Positions 27,049 to 36,600 of a stretch of 64,000 nt of DNA are shown here, one piece after another. The DNA is taken from the NCBI RefSeq assembly GCF_001458735.1, contig NZ_CZQA01000001.1, forward strand, positions 1,054,001-1,118,000, given 5' to 3'. A program made the translations under genes and the position numbers. The number at the start of each line of letters is the position of its first letter. Positions within the stretch are counted from its first letter, which is position 1. Under the pieces are notes generated by a model. The model did not search any database and was not told the DNA's origin. It was given only the letters and a program-made list of their open reading frames with translations. Source of the stretch: Candidatus Nitrospira nitrosa. GTDB taxonomy: Bacteria > Nitrospirota > Nitrospiria > Nitrospirales > Nitrospiraceae.

Positions 27049-27064
27049 CGGTCCCATTGTTGCT
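27049..27064 (+). promoter_or_regulatory. Candidate sigma54 promoter of sulP1
   Basis: GG (27050-27051), exactly 10 nt, then GC (27062-27063) within TTGCT. The -24 half is otherwise weak (CGGTCCC against TGGCACG). Predicted start near 27075, 37 nt before the ATG. Confidence 0.5.
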
Positions 27065-27111
27065 GTAGTGCCAACCAAATGGATTGACGAGTTATGTTTG
27101 GGGGGTAAGCC

Positions 27112-28455
27112 ATGGACGGCACTATAAGTTCTCTTCCTGCAGGTCAAGGTTCCACCTATCAAGAGTCACTACCCGGGGTATCTCTAACTGAGTCAGCTGC
27201 GTTCCAGGTTGAGTATGCGGGTCGAGATATTGCGGCAGGATTGATCACTGGCGTCATGGCCATTCCCCTCTCTGTTGGGATCGCCATGATGTCCGATTAT
27301 CCCATCAAAGTCGGCCTTGCCACCGTAGCCTTTGCTTGCCTGATTGGGTGGGTGAACGCCTGGATCCGCCCGGGCAACTATATCGGGTGTCCTGGTATTG
27401 CCGCGGGATTGGCGCCGGTATTGGCGATGGGAGTGACGAGTTTTGGAATGGAAAACATGGCCTTTGTAATCTTCCTGACGGCCGTCATGCAGGCGGTCAT
27501 CTGGAAATTCAACTGGCAGCGATACATCCTGCGGGCCGTACCAGCCTACCTTGTGGAAGGACTCCTTGCGGGTATCGGCTTAAAGATTGCGCTGAAATTC
27601 TTTGACTTTACCTACGAGCTTCCCGCTGAATTAGTCACTGTGGATACGTTCTTTAATGGGGCACGCATTCAGATGATGCTCATTTCCTTGGCTGGACTTG
27701 CGGGATTTGTCTATCTGTTCACCAAGTTTCGATACATTCAACCGGCGGTTCCGTATTTCGTCATTATTACAGCAGGTGTGATGCTTGCTCAATTCATTCA
27801 CGTACCTATGTTGCACGTGGAAGATGTCCCCTTATCCTTGGCGCTTCCTATCCCCCACTTCGACAGTGCACTGACCTGGGTTTATGCAGTTGGTTTTGCA
27901 GCGATGTTGGCGATCATCGACGTGATTGAGCAAGTCATGAGCAATGCCGCTATTCAGAAGATCGATCCGCTTAGGCGAGCGTGCAATAGTAATAACAGCT
28001 TGTTAGCCATTTGGATCGCCAATATTGGATCAAGCGTCTTCGGGGGCATGACGAACTTAGACGGGTTGGCCAAGAGCACCACCAATCGATTGGCCGGTGC
28101 TTACACAAAGTTTTCCGTTCTGATTGTCGGCTTCGTGGTGACCTTCTTCGTGATCAATCCTGAATATCTGGAGTTACTACCGAAGTTTGCGGTAGCCATC
28201 GTTATGATGTTTACCGGATGGAAAATGATCGCAGGCCTCATGCATGTGACTCACCATGGCCCATATGCCATGGTGTTAGCCATTCTGACGGGCGCCCTAG
28301 TGTACAAAGTAGGAATATTTGAAGGTCTCCTGATTGCGATGGCCGTGCATGGGGCCGTGCATTACCTGGTCTATACCCAGATCAATAAACAGCCTGCCAA
28401 AGAAGTGATCAGCAACTACTTTATAGGTCTGAAGAATATTGAGACACAGTTCTGA
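27112..28455 (+). CDS. SulP family anion transporter without STAS domain (candidate bicarbonate transporter)
   Basis: 447 residues made almost wholly of membrane helices. The first membrane block DIAAGLITGVMAIPLSVGIAMMSDYPIKVGL is typical of SulP (shown in its conserved core AGLxxGxxAIPLSxGIA). There is no C-terminal STAS domain; the protein ends about 20 residues after the last helix. SulP proteins exchange or import sulfate, bicarbonate and other anions. The location between two carbonic anhydrase genes and the absence of sulfur-assimilation genes favour bicarbonate, but the substrate is inferred. Upstream tandem palindromes and a sigma54-like promoter suggest activator-dependent expression. 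Confidence 0.85.
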   Translation: MDGTISSLPAGQGSTYQESLPGVSLTESAAFQVEYAGRDIAAGLITGVMAIPLSVGIAMMSDYPIKVGLATVAFACLIGWVNAWIRPGNYIGCPGIAAGLAPVLAMGVTSFGMENMAFVIFLTAVMQAVIWKFNWQRYILRAVPAYLVEGLLAGIGLKIALKFFDFTYELPAELVTVDTFFNGARIQMMLISLAGLAGFVYLFTKFRYIQPAVPYFVIITAGVMLAQFIHVPMLHVEDVPLSLALPIPHFDSALTWVYAVGFAAMLAIIDVIEQVMSNAAIQKIDPLRRACNSNNSLLAIWIANIGSSVFGGMTNLDGLAKSTTNRLAGAYTKFSVLIVGFVVTFFVINPEYLELLPKFAVAIVMMFTGWKMIAGLMHVTHHGPYAMVLAILTGALVYKVGIFEGLLIAMAVHGAVHYLVYTQINKQPAKEVISNYFIGLKNIETQF

Positions 28456-28521
28456 CAGGGAGTTATCAGGACGCCTTAATTGATAATAGACCTCACACGG
28501 CAGAATCCTCCGCCGAATCCT

Positions 28522-28543
28522 CCCCGCCTCACATGAGGTGGGG
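28522..28543 (+). terminator. Hairpin after sulP1
   Basis: CCCCGCCTC (28522-28530) pairs with GAGGTGGGG (28535-28543) with one G-U pair and an ACAT loop, about 65 nt after the sulP1 stop. No clear T-run follows. The remaining bases up to the carbonic anhydrase gene at 28852 show no gene. Confidence 0.45.
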
Positions 28544-28851
28544 GTCTCGCTCTAGATTCCCTTCACATACACGTGTGAGAAAACGGTTTCGAGAGGGTGC
28601 CCCCGCCATCCATTTATCGCACTTCTTATCAAATTCTCATCTAGATCTCATACGATTCATATATTCATCAGTTAAGAATGTATCAGTTCATTTAGAGAAG
28701 GGCCGATCTATTCCCCGCACTCAGCAGCTTACGGGCAGGGTTATGCGGATCGGGAGGCCCACCCATACACCATCAAAGGTTAAAGGACTGATGCTTCATC
28801 CCCGGGAGACATTGTGTATGTTTCAGAGCGCCGACTCAACGGCCCACCGAG

Positions 28852-29769
28852 TCACTTCTTCGTCGCGTTCGCTGTATTTGTACCTTGGAAATTCGACTCC
28901 AGCACGAAGCGTTTATGCAACGGTTGGATCGGTCGCACATTATCGTGTCCCACGAGGGTGCGGAACTTCTTAATCTGTTCGGCGGAGACTTCGATGGAGT
29001 CCTGCATAACTATCCAGGCAACGCCTTCAGAGCAGGGTGGGGTGGTAAAGGATCCGGAATAGAGGTAGTAAGACTTTCGTTCAGGAAGGAGGTTGATCGG
29101 ATTCACGGCATGATTACGATCATCGTTTATTTCGCCGGCCTTGGCAGGGGCATGTTCCAGAAAGGCCTCGAAAAATGGATTGTGCTTCCCCTCCTCCATG
29201 AAAACGGCGACCACCGCGGTCTCATGCCGCTCGTTGTGATGCACCAGATGCAGCTCCATCGGGTAGTGCCGATGATCAATGGTGTGTTCGCTCGGAGTAT
29301 GGAAATGAAACTGTTCAAGCAGGTAGAGGTCATCATCGAACACGATAGTGCTGTCCTTATCAAACTGGAGTGGCGTCTGCCCATGCTTAGGGTACCGCGA
29401 CTGGACCGTTTCCGAAAGCGGTTCAACTTCTTGCAACGTATGTCCGTTGTTGACTACATGGAACGGAGCGTCTCGATAAGAAAATTGGACGTCGTCGAGC
29501 GTCGTCTTTCGGGTGCGTAACAGATCAATCGGTGATTGGTTCATGCCCTTCTCACAGAGGGAAGAATCCGGCCCAAGCTTTCCCCAATGAAGCGGTCCAT
29601 GATCTCCGTCATAGCCCCATGTGCCATGCCCGGATTCTCCTGCATGCAGAAGAGACGGAAGCGACAAGACAAGGGTTATCGTTAAGCCACGAATCACGGT
29701 TCTCGTCACAGACTTGTTGAGCGATAGGGGAACTGGGACTGCTGGGTTCCACAATGCGAATGACTCCAT
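28852..29769 (-). CDS. Alpha-carbonic anhydrase 2, secreted
   Basis: 305 residues. The N terminus has a signal peptide (ITLVLSLPSLLHAGES) preceded by about 25 extra residues; GGGAGG before ATG 29769 supports that start. The mature protein has all alpha-class blocks: WGYDGDHGPLHWGKL, NQSPIDL, QFHFHTPSEH (two zinc His), MELHLVHH (third zinc His) and FTTPPCSEGVAW. Length after signal removal is usual for bacterial alpha enzymes, without the insert seen in copy 1. It faces SulP1 tail to tail. Role: CO2/HCO3- equilibration outside the cytoplasmic membrane. Confidence 0.94.
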   Translation of the reverse strand: MESFALWNPAVPVPLSLNKSVTRTVIRGLTITLVLSLPSLLHAGESGHGTWGYDGDHGPLHWGKLGPDSSLCEKGMNQSPIDLLRTRKTTLDDVQFSYRDAPFHVVNNGHTLQEVEPLSETVQSRYPKHGQTPLQFDKDSTIVFDDDLYLLEQFHFHTPSEHTIDHRHYPMELHLVHHNERHETAVVAVFMEEGKHNPFFEAFLEHAPAKAGEINDDRNHAVNPINLLPERKSYYLYSGSFTTPPCSEGVAWIVMQDSIEVSAEQIKKFRTLVGHDNVRPIQPLHKRFVLESNFQGTNTANATKK

Positions 29770-29899
29770 GATCTATTCCTCCCTTAACCAAGGTATTACT
29801 TATCTGTGACAGCTTTGATCTATCTACAACTAGGTATAAAACCTAAAACGAGACGGTCGTTTTCGGATGGGCGCAGTTCTCTCTACTACCGTATACAAC

Positions 29900-29937
29900 G
29901 AGCGATGCCGCACAATGTACACAGTGCGATTTCTAAA
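29900..29937 (+). promoter_or_regulatory. GTGYR-N4-YRCAC-like site plus half-site
   Basis: GAGCG-ATGC-CGCAC (29900-29913) matches the motif with one mismatch. Exactly 24 bp on, GTGCG (29924-29928) gives a half-site. Together they lie 98-135 bp upstream of the sigma54-like site at 30034, and also upstream of the divergent carbonic anhydrase 2 gene. Confidence 0.45.
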
Positions 29938-30033
29938 AATCAAGGGGGGTCTCATCAAATACCTCTCTTACCATTGTCGTTAAATTCTCATATAAAACCA
30001 ATTGTTTAGGCATTGGAAACTTCCTCGAAGGTA

Positions 30034-30049
30034 GGGTGCGTATCTTGCT
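30034..30049 (+). promoter_or_regulatory. Candidate sigma54 promoter upstream of the SPFH lipoprotein
   Basis: GG (30035-30036), 10 nt, GC (30047-30048) within TTGCT; the last two bases of the -24 box (CG) also match. The start point would be near 30060, leaving a leader of about 250 nt to the gene at 30313. Confidence 0.45.
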
Positions 30050-30312
30050 CAAGGTAGAGCTATCAGTGTTTTGTGAGAGAAGTTCGCGAGCAGGTAATAG
30101 CCTTCATGATGGCTGTTCGAATCAGCGGGTAAAAGCCACTGTCCGGTTCGTCAGTGGACGAAGCTCGGCTATCGACGATAGTCGTAATGAAAGCGCAGTT
30201 GAAGCGCACGAAAACGTGACCTTCATTAATGACCGGCAGTTGCCGTCGCTGCACAGAGCTGGAATCTCGCGAGGGTAAGTTGGTAGTCAGGCTCGGGTGA
30301 GAAAGAGGAACC

Positions 30313-31008
30313 ATGCATCATTTGATGAAAGCAATGCTTCTTGTCGCAGTATTGCTCGTCCTCCAGGCCTGTGGGACCACGGTCCACCAAGGTCAACGCG
30401 GTGTACGCTCCAATTTACTAACCGGTGGACAAACTAACGAAACACTCAAGAGCGGATTCTATTGGCGTGCGCCATGGAACCAAATCGATGTCTACAACGT
30501 GAAATGGCGCAGTTATGTCGAGACTGCTGAGGCCCTAAGCTCAGACGGACTGCCGGTCATCATCAAGACCATCATACTTATAAGACCGACTCCCGACGAA
30601 TTGCCTATCCTGGCCAAGAACATCGGACCTGATTTTTATCCTCGTGTTGCCAAACCAGAGCTGCTGGCCGCTGTCCGGAGTGCTGTTTCCAAGTATCCCA
30701 TGGTTACTGTCCTGGAGCACAGTTCTGAAATCGCAAACATGGTCGAGGCGGTCATGGTGAACAAACTGAAAGCTCGTCATCTCCAGGTAGCAAGCGTTGC
30801 CATGCTGGCGGATATCGAACTGGTCAAAGTCGGGCCGGTCGCCGTCGAGTACAGGCAAGCTAAGGAGCAGGAGAGGGAACCAAAAGAGTTTGAGCTCATC
30901 ACCGCTGAGGCGGAGAATGCTCGTCGTCGTGCTATAGGTGAGAACCATTCTCTTCGCATTCGGTCCGACGAGTGGAGCCGAAAGACTGGTCATTTGCTCA
31001 ACCGGTAA
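30313..31008 (+). CDS. SPFH/band-7 domain lipoprotein
   Basis: 231 residues. A lipoprotein signal with lipobox LVLQAC (Cys around residue 20) precedes an SPFH-like domain: GQRGVRSNLLTGG, then SGFYWRAPWNQIDVYNVKWRS, and later AVRSAVSKYPMVTVLEHSSEI. Prohibitin-type SPFH proteins form membrane-bound oligomers that scaffold other proteins. The usual long coiled coil is short here, because the frame ends soon after the AEAENARRRAIGE helix; the last 20 residues look atypical, so a late frameshift is possible. GAGG precedes the ATG. Preceded by a sigma54-like promoter. Confidence 0.75.
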   Translation: MHHLMKAMLLVAVLLVLQACGTTVHQGQRGVRSNLLTGGQTNETLKSGFYWRAPWNQIDVYNVKWRSYVETAEALSSDGLPVIIKTIILIRPTPDELPILAKNIGPDFYPRVAKPELLAAVRSAVSKYPMVTVLEHSSEIANMVEAVMVNKLKARHLQVASVAMLADIELVKVGPVAVEYRQAKEQEREPKEFELITAEAENARRRAIGENHSLRIRSDEWSRKTGHLLNR

Positions 31009-31605
31009 GGCCAAGGTAGGAGAAATCAACACTCGGACGCTGATCCCCGAGTAAATCCAGTTTTATCACTCCCATAGTTTAAGGGTTAATGGGAAAATCT
31101 TAAAAACGAATACCAGTTTAACCAGGGAGCGGGTACCACATATTCCTAGGAAGAGGACGTTAGACACTCATCGAGTATGCGCATTGGCTATCCATAAGAT
31201 CAACGATAGGTTTCCAAATGGATACATGTCGAGAGCGACAGAGGAGCAACGGACCTTCTCTCGTAAAGAAAATATAGGGGAGCCCTTATCCACAGGTGGG
31301 TAAGGTGATGACAGTAAGGAACTAACAGATTAATGGTCAGGCAAGCTGCTTACGGTGTACTCGAAATCTGCCGAATCATGGTGTGCCGCATAATCTTGAA
31401 TTATTCCGCATCCAGGATGAGCGGCCGCAGGAATCACTTGAAGGTCTCCTAAGTGCGATGGCAACGCATGACCCGATCTCAATAGGCAGGTCAAGAAGCA
31501 ACTGGTGACAGCCATCGTCAATAAACGATTAACTTTATGTGAAAGGGTGCCGCGTACAAATTACGACCCTCTTCTGTGGTGTAAAAAGACTCTGCAGAAG
31601 ATCAG
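31009..31605. other. Intergenic region, nothing recognised
   Basis: About 600 bp between the SPFH lipoprotein and the convergent outer-membrane gene. Short open frames lack ribosome sites. No clear terminator or repeat was found. Confidence 0.5.
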
Positions 31606-32601
31606 CTAGAACCGATGGATAACCCCCACGCCGACATTCGTATTGTGGTCGACACGCTGAAAGGCGTTCACCCCACGATTCGCCCTCTGAACACTTAACG
31701 TCAGGGCAGTCTGATCCGTCAACTGGTAGAGGAGCCTTCCAGTTCCTTGATAAATGTTCTCATGTTGTCCGTTTCGTTCATCGTCCGGGAGTCCGCTCGT
31801 CCAATTGTTCCGCTCATAGTGGAAGTCGAGCTCTACCTCCAGGTGCGGCATCAGTTCAGCATCCAAACCAGCTGCGAAGAAGTGATGGACATATGAGTTA
31901 TCTTCTTCAGGTTCAATGGCATGGCGACCGCTACCCATTCCGCGCTCATACTGATATCCAGCGAAAAGCCGTAGATGCTCTGATGCATGCCAATAGAGAT
32001 GGGGACCAATCGTCCAAAACGTGGTATTACGCCGGGCAAAGGCGTCATTGTAGAGTCGTTTACCCACTCGGCCTTGAAGCCTGATCTCCCAATGCTCGGA
32101 GAGTCGCTGTTCAAGCCTGATATACCCCACATGGGAGGTCACCCGCTCTCTTGCCTCTACCTCTGGTTCCGCTCGGCTGACTTCACTGGTCCCGAGTAAT
32201 TGATCCGGGGCTCCGAAATAACGAAGTCGGATGGCTGTATTGGGATTGAATGCGTGCAAAGCTTCGATGGCAACGCTCGCCTGGTTCCATTCGGGATTAA
32301 CGGCAAAAATAAACCCCTGAGGTTTGATCGAAAAGACGGTTCGGCCAAGCCCTGTCGTGATCGATTTGGAAACCAGGAAGCCTGGCTCGAAGACCATATC
32401 GGAGCCAAGCCCTGTGCGAGTCACGTCTAGGACTGGTTGGGATGGATCACCATCGAGGCCAGAGCGCCGGGTAGCCGAAAACAGCGCTACGTCATCCGTA
32501 TAGAAAATTGTCCCACTTCCCGAAACCGACCATTCGGCCAAGGCCTGAGTCGTCTCGGCCAGTGAAAACATCACGATCAGGAACAGAGCCCTCAACCACA
32601 T
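31606..32601 (-). CDS. Outer-membrane beta-barrel protein, unknown function
   Basis: 331 residues. A signal peptide ends near TTQALAE. The rest alternates hydrophobic and polar residues in strands separated by short turns, for example IRLRYFGAPDQLLG, YIRLEQRLSEHWEIRLQGRVGKR (conserved in short pieces), LRLFAGYQYERG and TGRLLYQLTDQTALTLSVQ. The last residue is Phe (VIHRF), the usual outer-membrane assembly signal. It resembles surface porin-like or DUF560/OmpW-size barrels, but I do not recognise the family. Monocistronic and divergent from the RND operon, with a 1-kb regulatory gap. Confidence 0.7.
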   Translation of the reverse strand: MWLRALFLIVMFSLAETTQALAEWSVSGSGTIFYTDDVALFSATRRSGLDGDPSQPVLDVTRTGLGSDMVFEPGFLVSKSITTGLGRTVFSIKPQGFIFAVNPEWNQASVAIEALHAFNPNTAIRLRYFGAPDQLLGTSEVSRAEPEVEARERVTSHVGYIRLEQRLSEHWEIRLQGRVGKRLYNDAFARRNTTFWTIGPHLYWHASEHLRLFAGYQYERGMGSGRHAIEPEEDNSYVHHFFAAGLDAELMPHLEVELDFHYERNNWTSGLPDDERNGQHENIYQGTGRLLYQLTDQTALTLSVQRANRGVNAFQRVDHNTNVGVGVIHRF

Positions 32602-33160
32602 AACGGCTTTTCCTTTCCATTGCTTTTTCTAGGAAGAGTGACCGGCTTGTCAGCCCTACCGGTTCAAGCCAGTTTTAAGAGGCTGCTTTAAAACGGTTTC
32701 TACTGAACTGGGTAGCTTGGGCGTTGAAGGCGGAATGACAGGACACCCTGGAATGGTGGGCGGAACCACGTAACAAGTCCAACCCACCGGCTAAATAATC
32801 AAAGGCAATAAACGCTACCGGGCAGGAACTCTGCCTCAGCCTTCAACGGTACTTACCTAAACCAACAGGACTACGGTTAGGAACAAGACCCTCAACAGCA
32901 TCGCACTTCCTTTCTTCCACCACAGTGAATGTCCGCGCGTGCCGCACAGATTACCGATAGCGTCATTCGTCAATCCCTTGGCTATTCATGCTCTGTGAAC
33001 CTGTGTGGTGAGGGAGCGGTTGAGAAGGAGCCGGAACCGGCAGGGGAAGCACAACATTGTTCAGTTCCATTTGAAATGTTCCAGACTCTGTAGTTTCCAC
33101 CACTCACGCATTGAACGATGCCTACTATGCCAAAAGCGTCAAATAGGAATCAATAAAAAT

Positions 33161-33315
33161 GAGCTGTTTCGCACTTCTCGCGCAGTGCGCCAACGCACTT
33201 TTTACAATCGATGTGCGATAGCGAACAGGGCAATGTACCTGCAAAAGAGAAAAATGGATGCATTGCCAACATCATTTCCGGCATTACGCACCGTCACGTC
33301 TGTGCGAATTCGCTC
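33161..33315 (+). promoter_or_regulatory. Cluster of GTGYR-N4-YRCAC sites upstream of the RND operon
   Basis: One exact site, GTGCG-CCAA-CGCAC, is at 33185-33198. Weaker copies are at 33161-33174 (two mismatches, 24 bp before), 33213-33226 (GTGCG-ATAG-CGAAC, one mismatch) and 33302-33315 (GTGCG-AATT-CGCTC, one mismatch). The nearest copy is about 134 bp upstream of the sigma54-like -24 box at 33449. Confidence 0.5.
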
Positions 33316-33447
33316 CTTTGCTCTTAGCGCACAGGATGCCGAGAAAGCCAAGCATAGCCTTAGATCGAGAAGAGTGGATGGGGATCACCATTGTAAACGT
33401 TTGGATTTATTCAAAAAGGTCACAAACGTTCATGGGGCCGGTCTGCT

Positions 33448-33463
33448 AGGCAAACACTTTGCA
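33448..33463 (+). promoter_or_regulatory. Candidate sigma54 promoter of the RND operon
   Basis: AGGCA at -24 and TTGCA at -12 with exact GG-N10-GC spacing (GG 33449-33450, GC 33461-33462). Predicted start near 33474, giving a leader of about 167 nt before the ATG at 33641. Confidence 0.5.
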
Positions 33464-33640
33464 CAGGACATAGGCAAATGCTGAAGATGTCATAAAAGAA
33501 GAGATTTGAAACGCAGTGGGATTCTGTGGCGAGCAATACGTTATGGCACCGACACCCTCAGGGACAACGGCTCCCCGACGCACCGGCAACGGGCAGCCAC
33601 ACAAGACAACACCATCCGAGCCTGCTGAAGGTATGACCCT

Positions 33641-36600
33641 ATGAATAAACTCGTCCAAATTGCCTTAAAAAAACCCTACACCTTTGTGGTTCTGGCCATC
33701 CTCATTGTCGTGTTTGGAGTCATGACAGTTATCCATGCCCCGACCGACGTCTTCCCCAATATCCAGATGCCCGTCAGTTCGGTCGTCTGGCTCTATGATG
33801 GGTTGATGCCGCAGGAAACCGAGGGGCGGGTCACGCGAGTGTTCGAACAAATGTTGACCCAGACGGTGGAAGGCATCAAGACCATCGTGAGTACGTCGTA
33901 CTTCGGCCACTCCATTATCAATATCTTTCTCCAGGATGGAGTCGACCTAGCCGGGAGCGAGGCCGATATCGTGGGTATCTCGCAAACGTCAGTCAAAGCG
34001 CTTCCGCCGGATGTCGCTGCACCCATGGTGATGCGGCTGTTTCCCTCTCAAGTGCCGGTCGCCGTCTTGCAAGTTGAGTCTGAAGTAGAAACGCCGGCAG
34101 AGCTCTATAACTTATGTGTGATGCGGATTCGCCCCATGCTCGTCACGATCCCCGGTGCGATCCTGCCGCACCCTTACGGTGGTCAGGACATGCAGGTCAT
34201 GATCAACGTTGATCAAGACAAATTGCGGGCTCGTCACCTCACCACAGAGGATGTGCACCAAGCGATTGAGAAACAGAATCTCGTGCTGCCGGGCGGTGAT
34301 ATGAAGATCAAGGAGACCGACTGGCTGGTGCTGACGAACGCCTCTCCGCTCAAGATTGAAGAGTTCGACGACATTCCGATCAAGCGGGAAGGAAACTCCT
34401 TCATCCATCTCCGCGATGTCGCCACGGTCCGTCTGGCTGGGCGGGTACAAACGAACTCCGTGTTGGTCGACGGGAAGCAGGCCGTCATTGTCGTCGTCAT
34501 GAAGAGCAGTGAAGCGTCGACTATCGATATCGTGGACGGTATCCGAAAAATGATTCCGCGTATTCAGGAGGTGGTGCCTGCTGATGTAAAAGTGAGTTTG
34601 CTGAGCGATTCCTCGGTCTTTGTGCGGGATGCCATCGCAGACGTGGTCCATGAAATGGTGATTGCCGCGGCCCTCGTGGGCTTCATCGTCTTGCTCATGC
34701 TCGGCTCATGGCGGCCCACCGTCATCGTGCTGACTTCGATTCCGCTCTCCATTCTCAGTTCCATTATCTGTCTCCATCTCCTTGAGCAATCCATCAATAT
34801 CATGACACTCGGTGGGCTCGCGTTGGCCGTGGGCATTCTCGTCGATAATGCGGCAGTCATGATCGAAAATATCGACACGCATCTTGCGATGGGTAAACCG
34901 TTGGAGGAGGCGATCATCGACGCGGCTAACCAGATCATTCTTCCGACGTTCGTGGCCACACTAGCTATCTCCATAGTCTGGGTTCCGTTATTCCACTTAA
35001 CCGGTATTGCCGGATGGATCTTCCCGGCCATGGCCGAGGCGGTCGTTTTCGCGATGCTGGCTTCCTTTATTCTGACGTACACCCTGGTCCCGACCATGGC
35101 GAAGTATGTACTGAAGGCTCACCATGCGAGTGGGCCAGGGGGCGGGGTGTTTGCGCGTTTCCAGCATGGATTTCAAGAAGCGTTCGAACGCTTCCGGGAT
35201 CGATACACTGTGCTGCTTGAGCAAGCGGTGGCGCATCGGGTGGGCTTCGTGGCGATCTCTGTAGCGGTTTCACTCGTATCTCTTGTGTTGTTTGCGTTCG
35301 AAGGGCAGGAGTTTTTCCCTCAGATCAAAGGGGGATTGTTACAGATGCACATGCGGGCGCCTCTCGGCCTACGCATTGAGGCCGCAGGTCGAGTGGCTTC
35401 ACTCGTCTCGAACGACATTCGGGAGATGTTGCCGGGTAATGTGGATGCGGTCGTCAGCAATTGCGGCCTCCCGGTCGGCGCCCACAACCTCGCCTTTATT
35501 CCAACTCCGACGATCGGCACTCAGGATTGTGATCTCACCATCACGCTGAAGGATGAAAAGTCTCCGGTCTGGGACATTCGGAATACGCTCCGTAAAGGAT
35601 TGTCAGAACGCTATCCAGGAACAGAATTCACATTTCAGCCGGCCGACCTGAGCGATAAGATTTTGAACTTCGGCTCTCTCGCACCGATCGACCTGCAAAT
35701 TAACGGCCCTGATCTCTATGCCAATTATGAGTACGCCCAAAAATTGGCCGGGAAATTCCGGCAAATTCCGGGAGCTGCCGATGTCTATATCTATCAGACG
35801 ATGTTTCAGCCGACCATTCTGGTTGAAGGGGACCGAAGATTCGCGCTTGGCCTGAATCTGAACCAACGAGATTTCGGCTTCAATATGCTCTTGGCAACAG
35901 CCGGCAGCCAGCAAATCGACCAGAAATATTGGCTTGATCGCTCGACCCAACAGTCCTATCGGCTCAATGTCTATACGCCCCAGCCACAGCTGGCGAGCAT
36001 CGGAGATCTCCAGACCATCCCGGTAGCCCCAGAAGAGCGGGAAGCGTCAGACGGTGGGGAAGCGAAGCTGCATTTGCTCGGCAATGTCACCAAGCTGTCC
36101 TTGATCGGCACGCCAGGTGTCGTGACCCATCGCAATCTCCTCCCCATGATTGATGTGTTGGTATCGGCGGAGGGACGAGATCTCGGCGGGGTTTTGGAGG
36201 ATGTGAAGCATATTGCAGAAAGCATGAAGGCCGAACTGCCGCGCGGTGCGGAAGTAGAAGTCCATGGCCAAGCCGAGGTCATGCACGACGCCTTTGTCGA
36301 ACTCGGCGGTGGTCTGCTTATTGCGATTGTGCTGGTGTATCTCTTGATCGTCGTCAATTTCCAATCCTGGCTCGACCCCTTCATTATCGTCACGGCTTTG
36401 GTGGGCGCCTTCGCTGGTATCGCATGGTCGCTGTTCGTGACTCACACCTATATTTCCGTACCGGCCTTGACAGGCGCGATCATGACGATGGGTACGGCGA
36501 CGGCCAATTCAATTCTTCTTGTTTCATACGCCCGTGAAAGGCTTGCAGTTCACGGTGATGCGCTGCGAGCTGCGGTTGAGGCGGGGAAGGGCCGTATCCG

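Larger units (their letters stand above)
32602..33640. other. 1-kb non-coding region upstream of the RND operon
   Basis: No convincing gene; the 33005-33484 open frame has no ribosome site and unusual composition. The right half carries several GTGCG palindromes and a sigma54-like promoter described separately. The left half shows nothing that can be named. Confidence 0.5.

Noticed and set aside
29770-29899. Possible sigma54 promoter of carbonic anhydrase 2
   Set aside because: No minus-strand GG-N10-GC with a TTGC element was found, although a regulon-like palindrome lies upstream.
30036-30278. 80-aa open frame in the SPFH leader
   Set aside because: Starts inside the predicted -12 region and has non-protein-like composition.
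33005-33484. 159-aa open frame upstream of the RND operon
   Set aside because: No ribosome site, Arg/Cys/His-rich composition unlike neighbours, and it overlaps the palindrome cluster and promoter match.
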